Shown here piece after piece: positions 8,888 to 18,147 of a DNA stretch of 64,000 nt (its first letter is position 1; each line of letters starts with the position of its first letter). A program made the position numbers and the translations under genes. The DNA lies in assembly GCA_002148405.1 (NCBI GenBank), contig MUGG01000069.1:1-64000 (forward strand), in the 5' to 3' direction. Under the pieces are notes generated by a model, which saw only the letters and a program-made list of their open reading frames with translations, had not been told where the DNA came from and did no database searches. The DNA comes from Alkalinema sp. CACIAM 70d. Its GTDB lineage: Bacteria; Cyanobacteriota; Cyanobacteriia; Leptolyngbyales; Leptolyngbyaceae.

Positions 8888-10702
8888 ATGGCGCTAATTG
8901 TTCAAAAATACGGGGGAACATCCGTCGGTACGGTCGATCGTATCAAAGCGGTGGCGGATCGGGTGATTAAGACCGTTAAGGCAGGCAACTCAGTGGTTGT
9001 GGTGGTTTCAGCCATGGGAAAAACCACCGATGGGTTAGTTAAACTGGCAAGCGAGATTTCGGAAACGCCCAGCCGCCGGGAAATGGATATGTTGTTGGCG
9101 ACGGGGGAGCAGGTGTCGATTTCCCTCGTGTCGATGGCATTACAGGAAGCAGGTCAGCCCGCGATTTCCATGACGGGTGCCCAGGTGGGAATTATTACCG
9201 AAGCGCACCATACCCGTGCTCGGATTTTAAACATCAGTACCGATCGCCTGCAACGGCACCTAAATGAAGGTAAAGTCGTTGTTGTGGCTGGGTTCCAAGG
9301 GGTCAGCAATACGGAAGATTTGGAAATTACGACCCTGGGTCGGGGGGGATCGGATACCTCTGCGGTGGCCCTAGCCGCTGCATTGAAGGCGGATTTCTGC
9401 GAGATCTACACCGATGTCCCAGGCATTCTGACCACCGATCCCCGCTTGGTGCCGGAAGCCCAACTGATGGGCCAGATCACCTGTGATGAAATGCTGGAGT
9501 TGGCCAGCTTAGGAGCCAAGGTGTTGCATCCTCGGGCGGTGGAAATTGCCCGGAACTATGGGGTGCCTTTGGTGGTGCGATCGAGTTGGACGGAGGATCC
9601 CGGCACTTGGGTGACCTCACCAACGCCGCAACCGCGATCGATCGAAGGCTTAGAGCTAGCCCGTCCAGTGGATGGCGTGGAATTTGATGGGGATCAGGCC
9701 AAGGTGGCGCTGCTGCGGGTGCCCGATCGGCCTGGTGTGGCCGCGCGGTTATTTGGCGAGATCGCCCAGCACAGTTTGGATGTGGATTTAATCATCCAGT
9801 CCATCCACGAAGGCAACACGAATGATATCGCCTTCACAGTGACAAAAGACTCCCTCAACAAGGCGGAAGCCGTCGCCAGTGCCATCCTGCCCGCCCTCGG
9901 CACCAGTCCCGCCGATGATGCAGATGTCATGGTGGAACAACAAATCGCCAAAATTTCCATTGCGGGCGCAGGCATGATTGGGCGGCCTGGGGTGGCAGCG
10001 CAGATGTTTACGGCGCTGGCCGATGCGGGTGTGAATATCCAGATGATCTCCACGTCGGAGGTTAAGGTCAGTTGTGTGATTGATGCCAACGATCGCGATC
10101 GGGCGATCGAAACCCTGTGCAGTACCTTTGACATTACCTCTTCGGCGGTCCCAACCAAGGCGGAACCCACGGCAGCGGCGGATCAGGCGGAAAATCCTGC
10201 GGTGCGGGGAGTTGCGTTGGATCTCAAGCAGGCCCGTTTAGCAATTCGCTATGTGCCGGATCTGCCGGGGCTGGCGGCGCGGATTTTCACGCTGCTGGCG
10301 GAGCACAACATCAGTGTGGATATGATTATTCAGTCCCAGCGGTGCCGCGTGGTGGGGGATGTGATGACCCGCGACATTGCCTTTACGGTGGCCCAGATGG
10401 ATGCGGATGCCGCCAAGCAGGTGTTGGAGCAGGCCCAGGCGGATCTCGGCTGTGGCGAGATCGTTGTGGATAGCGCGATCGCCAAGGTCAGCATCGTTGG
10501 GTCGGGCATGGTGGGGCAACCGGGCATTGCCGCTAAGATGTTCGACGCGCTGCACCACGAGGGTATCAATATCCAAATGATCGCCACGTCGGAGATTAAG
10601 GTCAGTTGCGTGGTGGCAGAGTCGGAAGGGGTGAAGGCTTTGCAAGCGGTGCATTCGGCCTTTGAATTGGCGGGTAGCCAAAAGGTCTATGTTCCGGCTT
10701 AG
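8888..10702 (+). CDS. lysC: Aspartate kinase with four ACT domains
   Basis: Aspartokinase phosphorylates aspartate, the first step toward Lys, Thr, Met and diaminopimelate. The kinase domain starts with [10 protein letters not shown] at residue 5, then [26 protein letters not shown] and [15 protein letters not shown]. Past about residue 260 there are two ACT pairs, visible as near-duplicate blocks: [19 protein letters not shown] recurs against [19 protein letters not shown], each followed by [14 protein letters not shown] sequence. This 604-residue, four-ACT layout is the usual cyanobacterial form. The ATG at 8888 gives the normal family start. The ACT domains imply allosteric feedback by end-product amino acids. 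Confidence 0.95.
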   Translation: MALIVQKYGGTSVGTVDRIKAVADRVIKTVKAGNSVVVVVSAMGKTTDGLVKLASEISETPSRREMDMLLATGEQVSISLVSMALQEAGQPAISMTGAQVGIITEAHHTRARILNISTDRLQRHLNEGKVVVVAGFQGVSNTEDLEITTLGRGGSDTSAVALAAALKADFCEIYTDVPGILTTDPRLVPEAQLMGQITCDEMLELASLGAKVLHPRAVEIARNYGVPLVVRSSWTEDPGTWVTSPTPQPRSIEGLELARPVDGVEFDGDQAKVALLRVPDRPGVAARLFGEIAQHSLDVDLIIQSIHEGNTNDIAFTVTKDSLNKAEAVASAILPALGTSPADDADVMVEQQIAKISIAGAGMIGRPGVAAQMFTALADAGVNIQMISTSEVKVSCVIDANDRDRAIETLCSTFDITSSAVPTKAEPTAAADQAENPAVRGVALDLKQARLAIRYVPDLPGLAARIFTLLAEHNISVDMIIQSQRCRVVGDVMTRDIAFTVAQMDADAAKQVLEQAQADLGCGEIVVDSAIAKVSIVGSGMVGQPGIAAKMFDALHHEGINIQMIATSEIKVSCVVAESEGVKALQAVHSAFELAGSQKVYVPA

Positions 10703-10721
10703 GTCAAGTCTGAGGCTAGCG

Positions 10722-10785
10722 GTTCACTGGGTTAGTTCACTGGGTTAGTTCACTGGGTTGACGGTACACTGGGTTAGGTTCACTG
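10722..10785. repeat. 13-bp tandem repeat in spacer
   Basis: Unit TTCACTGGGTTAG at 10722-10734, 10735-10747 and (last base differing) 10748-10760, then degenerate copies up to the ribosome binding site of the cupin gene. Confidence 0.85.
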
Positions 10786-10797
10786 GAGGGGGTTCTG

Positions 10798-11133
10798 ATG
10801 AAATATCGATCGCTGTCCCAAATTCCCGGTGAGCCGGTTTCCCACAATCCTGAGATCACCAAGCAAGTCATGCTGCGATCGACGGATTTGCCCCATTTGA
10901 CCAATTTTTCCCAAGCTCGGTTTGGGCCGGGTCAGTCCGCTGTGGCCCACACCCACGCAGATATGTGCGAGGTGTTTTTTGTGGAGGCGGGGCTGGGGGA
11001 AATTCGGATTAATGGAGAATGCTATGCGCTGCTGCCGGGAACCTGTGTGGTGGTGGAAGCGGGGGAATTGCACGAGGTGCTGAATACTGGGGAAGCGGAT
11101 TTGGTGCTGACCTATTTTGGAATTTCGGTGTAA
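10798..11133 (+). CDS. Small cupin-domain protein
   Basis: A 111-residue single-domain cupin_2 protein. Cupin motif 1 is seen as HTHADMCEVFFVEAGLGEIRING (His, His, Glu metal ligands) near residues 51-72. Motif 2 is LPGTCVVVEAGELHEVLN, with the third His near residue 94. Such proteins are small beta-barrels that bind a metal or small ligand, and the substrate cannot be read from sequence. The ATG follows a GGAGGGGG ribosome binding site. It lies between lysC and an SDR gene on the same strand without obvious functional linkage. Confidence 0.85.
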   Translation: MKYRSLSQIPGEPVSHNPEITKQVMLRSTDLPHLTNFSQARFGPGQSAVAHTHADMCEVFFVEAGLGEIRINGECYALLPGTCVVVEAGELHEVLNTGEADLVLTYFGISV

Positions 11134-11238
11134 CGGAAGTTGATCGCAGAATCCCGATCGCGGCCATCCCCCCACCCAGAATAAATCGAGCTAAGATGAA
11201 GCAGTTACGCTGGTTTGTGGGTAGTAACTGCTTTTTTT

Positions 11239-12051
11239 ATGGCGAATACGATTTTAGTGACTGGTGCGTCTTCTGGGATTGGTAAAGCAACGGTTTTGTT
11301 ATTCCAACAACGGGGTTGGAATGTGGTTGCTACAGCACGATCGCTGGATAAAACAGTAGATCTTGCAGCATTACCCAATGTATTGTGTCTACCATTGGAT
11401 GTAACGGATCGGCAATCGATTCGGGCTGCGGTTGAGCAGGCGATCGCGAAGTTTGGCACTCTGAATGCCTTGGTGAATAATGCAGGCTTTGGTTTGGTGG
11501 GGGCCTTTGAATCGTGCTCTGAGGAAGAAATTCGGCAGCAGTTTGAGACGAATGTGTTTGGCCTCATGGCGGTGACGCGCGCCATCCTGCCCCACTTCCG
11601 GGAAACGCGCCAAGGCACGATCGTCAATATTGCCTCGATCGGGGGTCGAATTGCCTTTCCGCTGTACAGTCTCTACAACAGTACAAAGTGGGCAGTGGAA
11701 GGATTTTCGGAAGCGTTGCAGTACGAATTGCGGCCCTTTAATATCAAGGTCAAAATTATAGAACCGGGGCCGATTAAGACGGATTTTTACGGTCGATCGA
11801 TGAATCGAGCCAAGAAAGGGGATTTAACGGTTTATGATGATTACGCTGAAAAAGTGCTACCCAAAATTGATAAAAATGGAGAATTTGGCAGTCCACCCGA
11901 AGTGACGGCAGAGGCGATTTATCGTGCGGTGACGGATGGGCGTTGGCGGCTGCGATATCCGGGTGGAGGCAATGCAAGTTTCCTCTTAACCCTCCGCAAA
12001 CTGTTGCCCGATGGCCTTTGGACCCAGGTGATGCGATCGCTAGAAAAATAG
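11239..12051 (+). CDS. Short-chain dehydrogenase/reductase
   Basis: Classical SDR oxidoreductase of about 270 residues. The cofactor-binding TGASSGIG motif is at residues 7-14, and an Arg in the following ATARS segment suggests NADP(H) preference. The structural NNAG motif is near residue 83, the catalytic Ser lies in NIASIGG, and the Tyr/Lys pair is in YNSTK. The tail after EPGPIKTDFYG is long enough for a substrate loop. The ATG at 11239 starts MANTILVTGA, and an upstream in-frame start at 11215 adds only eight residues that do not fit the family. The substrate is unknown. Confidence 0.9.
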   Translation: MANTILVTGASSGIGKATVLLFQQRGWNVVATARSLDKTVDLAALPNVLCLPLDVTDRQSIRAAVEQAIAKFGTLNALVNNAGFGLVGAFESCSEEEIRQQFETNVFGLMAVTRAILPHFRETRQGTIVNIASIGGRIAFPLYSLYNSTKWAVEGFSEALQYELRPFNIKVKIIEPGPIKTDFYGRSMNRAKKGDLTVYDDYAEKVLPKIDKNGEFGSPPEVTAEAIYRAVTDGRWRLRYPGGGNASFLLTLRKLLPDGLWTQVMRSLEK

Positions 12052-12189
12052 AGGGATAGTGCTGAGGGGACATTGATCTGAGCACGCTCTGAAAAAAAAT
12101 AAATCTCAGAAATCCAGTGGTTTGATTTCGTCGTAAATCTCTGCATCCAGCATAAACGGGGTGTTGTCCCCAATTAGTGAGAGCTTACG

Positions 12190-13392
12190 ATGAAAAAATC
12201 ATTCTTGATTGGAATTGGATTACTGGCTTGTAGTCTCGTCGCGATCGCGGCCATTGTCCCCCGATTTGTGGTTGCATCTGATCACGACGATGGTGAAACC
12301 AGTACCAAAGGTCGGAATGTCAATTTAACCGATCTGTATGTGTTCCGGGAACGGGATCAAAATGCTAATGCAAAGGATGGCGATCTAATTTTCGTAATGA
12401 ATACGAATCCCCGATCGCTGGCCCGACAACAATATTACTTTAGCGACAAAGCCCGTTACGAATTCCATATCAGCCGCGTGAGTGATAACAACGCCACGCC
12501 CACAGGTCGAGATGATATCCTGCTGCGATTTGAATTTGGCCAACCGCAAAGCAGTGCCCAGCAAGCCTTTCAGCTATCTGTCTTTATGAATGGCTACGCT
12601 GCCGGAACAGCCCAAGGTAAAACGACGCCCCTAGCAGCAAACCCGGCGGCCAATCCCATCGTCAATGGTTTATCGATCGCGGGTCAAAAACTCCATGCCT
12701 TCGCAGGATTACGGGAAGATCCCTTTTTCTTTGATGTAGAACAGTTTTTCCGAGTGCGAGCTGGAGCATTAGGGATTGGCCCTGCTGTTGGGTTCCGTCC
12801 TGCTAATCAAGCATTGGATTTTGCTAAGGGCTATAATGTCAATGCCATTGTTGTGCGTGTTCCTCGTAAGCTATTGCAAGGAAATACTAATGTCACAACC
12901 TTTGATGTATGGGAAACGATTTCTGTCAAGGATCCTCGAACGGGTCAATTCAACCAAGTGGAGCGTTTGGGCCGGCCTGCTGTTAATGAAGGTTTAGTGG
13001 TCACCAATGCGTTTCTCAATGCGTTTAATAGCATTGCTCCTAGCCAAGATTTGAGTGCGGCGGCAGCTCCTGTGCGGGCGGAAGCAAAGCGAACCCTAAT
13101 GGCGCTCGGCAACAGTTCCCAACGGGCAGATGGGCTGTTAGCGGCTTTTCTGCCGGATGTTATGCGGATTGATACCAATCGGCGCAGCGGTTATGTGAGT
13201 GCAGTGAATAGCAGAGGAACTCCCATTGCAGGTCGGTTGCTCATGGATGATGTTGTGGATCAAACCCTAGCGGTTTTAACGGGTAGCCCTAACGCAACTG
13301 ATAATGTTTCCTATACCGGAAATGGCAGCAATCCCGCCCAGGGACACCGTCCCCTTGTTTCCAATTTCCCCTATCTTGCATTACCTAATTAG
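12190..13392 (+). CDS. DUF4331-family exported protein
   Basis: A 400-residue exported protein with a signal peptide (MKKSF..., hydrophobic to about residue 27, cleavage near VVASDHDDGE). The mature N-terminus SDHDDGE and NLTDLYVFRERDQ are the hallmark of DUF4331. The acidic/His start is conserved in the family, and its function is unknown. It heads a three-gene unit with a TPR protein (190 bp downstream) and a HupE/UreJ-like membrane protein. All three carry export or membrane signals, so they may act together at the cell envelope. Confidence 0.85.
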   Translation: MKKSFLIGIGLLACSLVAIAAIVPRFVVASDHDDGETSTKGRNVNLTDLYVFRERDQNANAKDGDLIFVMNTNPRSLARQQYYFSDKARYEFHISRVSDNNATPTGRDDILLRFEFGQPQSSAQQAFQLSVFMNGYAAGTAQGKTTPLAANPAANPIVNGLSIAGQKLHAFAGLREDPFFFDVEQFFRVRAGALGIGPAVGFRPANQALDFAKGYNVNAIVVRVPRKLLQGNTNVTTFDVWETISVKDPRTGQFNQVERLGRPAVNEGLVVTNAFLNAFNSIAPSQDLSAAAAPVRAEAKRTLMALGNSSQRADGLLAAFLPDVMRIDTNRRSGYVSAVNSRGTPIAGRLLMDDVVDQTLAVLTGSPNATDNVSYTGNGSNPAQGHRPLVSNFPYLALPN

Positions 13393-13419
13393 TACTCAAT
13401 TGACTTGCGATTGTCACCC

Positions 13420-13515
13420 ATAATGATTCCCCCAAAATTCCCCCTTAACAAGGGAGATTTTGCAAAAATTTGACTAAACATTTCCATGATTATGGGGATT
13501 GGGGGGATCAAATCC
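13420..13515. repeat. Dispersed intergenic palindromic element
   Basis: C-rich and G-rich stretches CCCCCTTAACAAGGGAGATTT and GGGGGGATCAAATCC resemble spacers at about 42026-42072 and 47078-47113 in this window. This looks like a dispersed cyanobacterial intergenic repeat family. It separates the DUF4331 and TPR genes. Confidence 0.5.
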
Positions 13516-13584
13516 ACAGCATTGATCAATCAACTTTGTATCAGGCAATCAGTTGGGTTTCTGTCTTAAAAATCAGGTTTTTCC

Positions 13585-14970
13585 ATGAAATTAAATCGTA
13601 TCTTTCTACCCATGCAACGTTATGGATGGATTGCATTGCCGATCGTGATCGCTGTTAGTATTCCCATTGCGGCTGGAATTCCAGGGTTGATTTCAATATT
13701 TCAGCATTCCAGCATTTCCAAAGACTATGTCTACCCCTTCACCTTAGAACTTCCCGGAACCCGCGATCGCAAGCTAATCCTTCAACAGGAAATTGCCTTC
13801 TACCAAGCCCGATTACAACAATCCCCCGATAGTGGACTGAACTTACAATCCCTGGCCAATGCCTATTGGAAAATGGGAAAGGCAACGGGAGAAGTGAGTT
13901 GGTACTTGCTGGCGGAAAAAACAGCCCAGCAATCCCTAGCCGCTCTACCCTTTTCCAACAGCGGTGCACAGTTGACCCTGGCCCGCATTTCCCAAGCAAG
14001 ACACGACTTTGCGACCGCGATCGACCTCAGTCGCAAGGTCTTGACCCATGAACCGGGAAATCCCGAAGCCCAAGCCATTTTGGGCACCTGCTACCTAGCT
14101 ATCGGCAATTTGAAGCAAGCGGAACAACACATTACAACATTAGTCAATCAAACCCCCACTTTGGAAACGTTGACCTTGCAAGCTTTGGTAGAAGAGGCCC
14201 AGGGGAAAGCGAGTGCAGAAAATACTTTTCGATCGGCACTGAAGGCTGAAGAAGCTGGGGAAGTGGGGGGTTCAGCGTTGGTACGGGTATTTTTAGGTCG
14301 TCATTTCTATCGACGGGGGCAGTTAGATCAAGCCGCAGCCCTTTACCGTGAGGCATTGCGCATTCTTCCGCGCTATCCGCTGGCCACACTTCATCTAGCA
14401 ATGGTTGAAACTCGCCAAGGCCATTGGCAAGCAGCGGAAGCGCTGTACGATCAGGTAATTGCCTATTCCCAACAATCCGTGACCCTTTATGACCACACAG
14501 TTTTACGGGGCAAAGCTCGTCTACAACAATTGCGTGGCCAAAATTTTCAGACGACCTTGCAAAAAGCAGAAACGCTATTGCGACGGGAAACCAATGCAGG
14601 GCACAGTAATGGAACATTTGGCCACCAGCGAGAACTGGCCCAGTTACTTCTCGATCGAGGCACGCCCCAGGATAATGCAGAAGCTCTTCAGTTGATGCAA
14701 CAGGAAATTAAGCTACGCCAAGATGCCCAAACCTTGGCAGTGTATGCTCGATCGTTAGCTCGTGGGGATCAAGCAGACAAAGCGCTCACAGCCATACAGA
14801 CTGCATTGCGATCGGGAATTCAAGATGCCAGTTTGTTGATGCAAGCGGCGCAGATTGCTGAGCAAGTAGGCGATCGAACCTTGGCGAATCAATATCGTCA
14901 GCAGGCGAAACAGGTTGATCCCAGTTTCAATGAGGCAGCTCAAAAAATGGTTGGGATCGATGTTTTGTAA
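13585..14970 (+). CDS. TPR-repeat protein with N-terminal membrane anchor
   Basis: A 461-residue protein with one N-terminal hydrophobic segment (about residues 13-37, signal or anchor). Tetratricopeptide-type helical pairs follow through to the C-terminus, with recurrent LA.A and A..A.. patterns such as LGTCYLAIGNLKQAEQHI, LGRHFYRRGQLDQAAALYREAL and LALMLMQQEIKL-like blocks. TPR proteins scaffold protein complexes, and nothing points to an enzyme. It lies between the DUF4331 and HupE/UreJ-like genes, all in one direction, so it is probably a periplasm-facing partner of both. Confidence 0.8.
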   Translation: MKLNRIFLPMQRYGWIALPIVIAVSIPIAAGIPGLISIFQHSSISKDYVYPFTLELPGTRDRKLILQQEIAFYQARLQQSPDSGLNLQSLANAYWKMGKATGEVSWYLLAEKTAQQSLAALPFSNSGAQLTLARISQARHDFATAIDLSRKVLTHEPGNPEAQAILGTCYLAIGNLKQAEQHITTLVNQTPTLETLTLQALVEEAQGKASAENTFRSALKAEEAGEVGGSALVRVFLGRHFYRRGQLDQAAALYREALRILPRYPLATLHLAMVETRQGHWQAAEALYDQVIAYSQQSVTLYDHTVLRGKARLQQLRGQNFQTTLQKAETLLRRETNAGHSNGTFGHQRELAQLLLDRGTPQDNAEALQLMQQEIKLRQDAQTLAVYARSLARGDQADKALTAIQTALRSGIQDASLLMQAAQIAEQVGDRTLANQYRQQAKQVDPSFNEAAQKMVGIDVL

Positions 14971-15068
14971 ACACCTGATGTATCGTTTCCTAGTTTTTAC
15001 TTCAGGTTTTAGCGCTTTAGAGGTCATATATTCTACCATTGCGGACTTACGTCCTCCCCTGAACTATC

Positions 15069-16259
15069 ATGTTTAATTTACGATCGTTAATTCAATCATT
15101 CCCCCAGCGAGGGATTTCACTTTATTTTGCTTTTATTGCTGCTTTTCTACTGACAATTACGATGTCATCACCGAGTTTTGCTCACTGGCAGGATCTCTCC
15201 GTTGGTGAATTAGAAATTAGTTCCAAAAATGTAGTTTTTAATTTAACGGTTCCCACAGAACTGATGAAATTTGCCGACGACGATCGCGATGGCAAACTTT
15301 CTGCCATGGAGATGTCAAGCCATCAGGCTGAATTAACGACATTGATTAACGATCGTATTCAATTCTTCAATCAATCTGCCCAGCGGGGAACTTTAGCGAT
15401 CGCGGCATCTCCGCAACCTTTAGCTTTACCGACTGATAATGTGAAAACCCATTCTTCACTGCAACTGAGCTATACCTGGACTGTCCCGTTAGAAGAATTA
15501 ACGCTCAACTACCATTTCTTCCCTGCCGAACTCACCACGGCACGCTGTTTAGTCACCCTATTTTATGCACCAGTCTCCCAGGAAGGTAATTCTCTCGGAA
15601 CAACAGCCCCTACCGCTGCCCCACAGAGCTTAATCTTAACGCCGAATCAGCGGGAGTTTTCCTTGATCAGTCGTCCTTTATGGCAACAGGTTTCCAGCTT
15701 TATTGAATTAGGAATTGAACATATTCTGACTGGCTATGATCACATTCTCTTTCTGATTAGTTTATTGCTGGCAAGTCATCAACTCCGTTATCTACTCAAA
15801 ATTGTGACTGCTTTTACTATCTCCCATTCAATTGCGTTGTCATTAACGGCCCTCAACATTATTGCTTTACCTGCTCCTTGGGTGGAAAGTGCGATCGCGT
15901 TATCGATCGTCTATGTTGCCTGCGAGAATCTTTGGCGTCAGAATGTACGATGGCGGTGGCTGGTCGCTTTAGGCTTTGGGCTAATTCATGGTATGGGGTT
16001 TGCCAGTATTCTACAAGACATTCATATTCCCCGCAGTCAGTTGTTCACAGCTCTGGTGAGTTTCAATTTAGGGGTAGAGGTGGGGCAACTGATCATTGTT
16101 ATTTTTTGTTACTTGGGTTTGCAAGGACTGCGACGTTGGATCAATCGAGAGACTTGGCACCAAAAATTTGTGCAATGGTCTTCTAGTGGAATTATTGCGA
16201 TCGGTCTATTTTGGTTTTGCCAACGGACAGTACTCGCGATCGTCCCTCTAAAGCTGTAG
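15069..16259 (+). CDS. HupE/UreJ-family membrane protein with EF-hand loop
   Basis: A 396-residue membrane protein. A signal-like hydrophobic segment covers about residues 17-38, then an exported domain of about 190 residues, then six or so membrane helices from about residue 215. The membrane part starts IELGIEHILTGYDHILFLISLLL, with the conserved HIxxGxDHxxF motif of the HupE_UreJ_2 family, and continues with TISHSIALSLTAL and FGLIHGMGFA. In the exported domain DDDRDGKLSAME matches a complete calcium-binding EF-hand loop. HupE/UreJ relatives are linked to metal (nickel/cobalt) uptake, but the substrate here is open. It is the last gene of the DUF4331-TPR unit. Confidence 0.85.
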   Translation: MFNLRSLIQSFPQRGISLYFAFIAAFLLTITMSSPSFAHWQDLSVGELEISSKNVVFNLTVPTELMKFADDDRDGKLSAMEMSSHQAELTTLINDRIQFFNQSAQRGTLAIAASPQPLALPTDNVKTHSSLQLSYTWTVPLEELTLNYHFFPAELTTARCLVTLFYAPVSQEGNSLGTTAPTAAPQSLILTPNQREFSLISRPLWQQVSSFIELGIEHILTGYDHILFLISLLLASHQLRYLLKIVTAFTISHSIALSLTALNIIALPAPWVESAIALSIVYVACENLWRQNVRWRWLVALGFGLIHGMGFASILQDIHIPRSQLFTALVSFNLGVEVGQLIIVIFCYLGLQGLRRWINRETWHQKFVQWSSSGIIAIGLFWFCQRTVLAIVPLKL

Positions 16260-16290
16260 AGTGATCTTGAGCAGCGACTCCAAGTCACGT

Positions 16291-16360
16291 GATGTTTAGC
16301 CAGTTACAGAGCAAGCTTGTAGACGAACTGACAAGATTGTTCTGTAACTGGCTAAACATC
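16291..16360. repeat. Long imperfect hairpin, 20-bp perfect arms
   Basis: GATGTTTAGCCAGTTACAGA (16291-16310) is exactly complementary to 16341-16360. Pairing continues inward with few mismatches, including CTTGT/ACAAG, leaving a 10-base loop. It begins about 30 bp after the HupE/UreJ-like stop. There is no T-run, so it is not a standard terminator. It may be an mRNA 3'-end stabiliser, a small repeat element, or part of an RNA. Confidence 0.85.
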
Positions 16361-16412
16361 GAATCAACTATGATTCTTCGTCTCTCTGATGCTTGATTAC
16401 TGCTTCTAATGA

Positions 16413-16501
16413 GCAACTGGAACCAAGCAACTGGAACAAAGTAACTGGAACCAAGCAACTGGAACAAAGTAACTGGAACAAAGTAACTGGAACAAAGTAA
16501 C
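16413..16501. repeat. 14-bp tandem repeat array
   Basis: Six consecutive 14-bp units and a partial seventh. The consensus is GTAACTGGAACAAA, with variants GCAACTGGAACCAA. The core AACTGGAAC is invariant. It is non-coding and lies just after the long hairpin at 16291. Confidence 0.9.
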
Positions 16502-16716
16502 GATTTAGTAAACTTTAAGACTGAGCAAAGCTTTAATTTTTTATGGATGGAGGAATATTAAATCATCATTCAAAACTTAATTGTATATATTTGTATATAT
16601 TTGATGAGCCAACTCTTGGTAAACCAACTCATTCCGGATAATATTCGATCGGGTATGTATCTCCCAATGGTGAATGTTTATCTGATGCCCATTACCCAAT
16701 TTCAGTAGAAAACTCT

Positions 16717-16950
16717 ATGCATAACGGTCTATCTAATCATCAAACAGTATCTACATCACAGCACACAGTCACTCAAAAAGAGGATATTACTCGATCGACA
16801 ACTCTTAGCGGATTAGTCGCAGTTTTATTTCCATTAATGATTGTGATGATGATCACAGGATATAAAAAATATAAAGTAGTTGTCCGACAACGACGAATTA
16901 ACCGATTAAATCGTATGTGGAACCTAGCGGCTAGTAAAAAATTCTCCTAA
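16717..16950 (+). CDS. Small single-pass membrane protein, unknown
   Basis: A 77-residue protein with a polar Ser/Thr/Gln-rich N-terminus, one membrane helix (about residues 31-48, LSGLVAVLFPLMIVMMITG) and a strongly basic tail (KKYKVVVRQRRINRLNR) expected to face the cytoplasm. I do not recognise it. A 34-codon open frame (16604-16708) ends eight bases before its ATG and could be a short leader peptide, but I cannot support that further. Confidence 0.4.
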   Translation: MHNGLSNHQTVSTSQHTVTQKEDITRSTTLSGLVAVLFPLMIVMMITGYKKYKVVVRQRRINRLNRMWNLAASKKFS

Positions 16951-17295
16951 TCTTTTCCTAATCGATAGAACCCATTTGCTATTTTTCCCGTGACACTTCG
17001 CTTTGAAGTCAGCTATCACTCAGCATTTACCAGAAAACTGAGAAAACCAGCTAACTGCAAGGCTTATAACTCCAGGATGAGATCTCAAATGGGTTTGTTA
17101 GGTATCTACGGTTTGTTCGATACGCTGGTCAAGATTTTCGGCAACCCACTGACCGATGCTACATAGAAGTTTTTTGTAGCCGGGGAGTAGACATAAAAAT
17201 TTGAAAACTTTTTGCATAGCATCCCCTGGGATGGAGTTACATAGTTGCAGTCAAACCCTGGAATTTGACAAGTCACCTGTATCAACGTGAATCCT
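16951..17295. other. Spacer without recognised features
   Basis: About 345 bp between two small membrane-protein genes. I see no tRNA, repeat or clear terminator in it. Confidence 0.4.
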
Positions 17296-17724
17296 ATGAA
17301 TAGCTCCCAAACGATCCTATTGGAAATCAGTGGTCAAGCCGCTAATAACTACTACAATTTTCTCTCGCCCGCCTTTATGGGGAAAACAACTCTCCAACTC
17401 AGCGAAACCCGCCTGATTGAACGGACTCGAAAAATGGTAGCTTCCCGCTACTGCGAAGTTCTGCTCTCAGAAGTTGATTCCGCAGAAATTACCGAAGATG
17501 GTATCTCTTGGTTGCTTGTACTTGGTATTGTCACCCTTTGGGTCTTTGGCATAGGACTCATTTTTATCGTTCTCTATTTCATTTTTAAGTACAAATATTT
17601 GATTATTCGGAGTGGCAGCAATATCCAAGTTGTGTGCATTGCCAATGCAACTGCAATGGAACGCGCAAAGACCTTCATGGCTGAAGTTCTCAGCAAATCC
17701 GAAAAAGCCAAACTCCCAGGATAA
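17296..17724 (+). CDS. Small membrane protein, unknown
   Basis: A 142-residue protein from the ATG at 17296 (a GTG nine bases earlier would add three residues). An N-terminal soluble part is followed by one hydrophobic hairpin or long helix (about residues 77-105, WLLVLGIVTLWVFGIGLIFIVLYFIF) and then a short soluble C-terminal domain with RSGSNIQVVCIANA. The layout resembles small PH-like membrane proteins in which a strand-rich domain wraps a helical insert. That is inference only. A good terminator follows at 17762. Confidence 0.6.
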   Translation: MNSSQTILLEISGQAANNYYNFLSPAFMGKTTLQLSETRLIERTRKMVASRYCEVLLSEVDSAEITEDGISWLLVLGIVTLWVFGIGLIFIVLYFIFKYKYLIIRSGSNIQVVCIANATAMERAKTFMAEVLSKSEKAKLPG

Positions 17725-17761
17725 ATAACAGCAATACAAATCTACAAAATCTGTACAAAAT

Positions 17762-17793
17762 AATCCCCAGAAGAATCATCTCTGGGGATTTTC
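17762..17793 (+). terminator. Intrinsic terminator
   Basis: AATCCCCAG (17762-17770) pairs with CTGGGGATT (17782-17790) around an 11-base loop and continues into TTT. It lies 37 bases after the small membrane-protein gene. Confidence 0.75.
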
Positions 17794-17837
17794 CATTGAG
17801 ATTAAAGAACGGCTGGTTGCATGGTTCGAAAAATCAG

Positions 17838-18017
17838 ATGATCCAACGTACCAGAGCACGTATTAAACCGGCACTATTTGATCGTGCATCTTTAAATTTC
17901 TCTCATCTTTCGATTGAAGCTCTGAAAGCTAGTTCTGGAGGATGTATAGTTTTAGATGATTCGAAAACATATGATGCCGGGTTAATAATCAAAGCGATAA
18001 GAGAAAGACGATCGTGA
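17838..18017 (+). CDS. Possible 59-residue protein, unknown
   Basis: Open frame from the ATG at 17838, basic, with a central SIEALKASSGGCIVLDDS segment. The frame is open upstream to 17796, where it overlaps the terminator region. There is no clear ribosome binding site or recognised domain. It could be a remnant of a longer gene. Confidence 0.25.
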   Translation: MIQRTRARIKPALFDRASLNFSHLSIEALKASSGGCIVLDDSKTYDAGLIIKAIRERRS

Positions 18018-18147
18018 CCCTCACTACAACAGGAGCGATCGCGTCTTGGATAGGTTGTACTCAAGTTGTACTCAAGAAGATATTGCAATTCTAATCAAAC
18101 TGCTGGAGCGTCTTCCTCAATCTACTCTTAACGAGGTGACCTCTCTT

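Noticed and set aside
16413..16501. CRISPR-like array
   Set aside because: Units are contiguous 14-mers without spacers and no cas gene is nearby.
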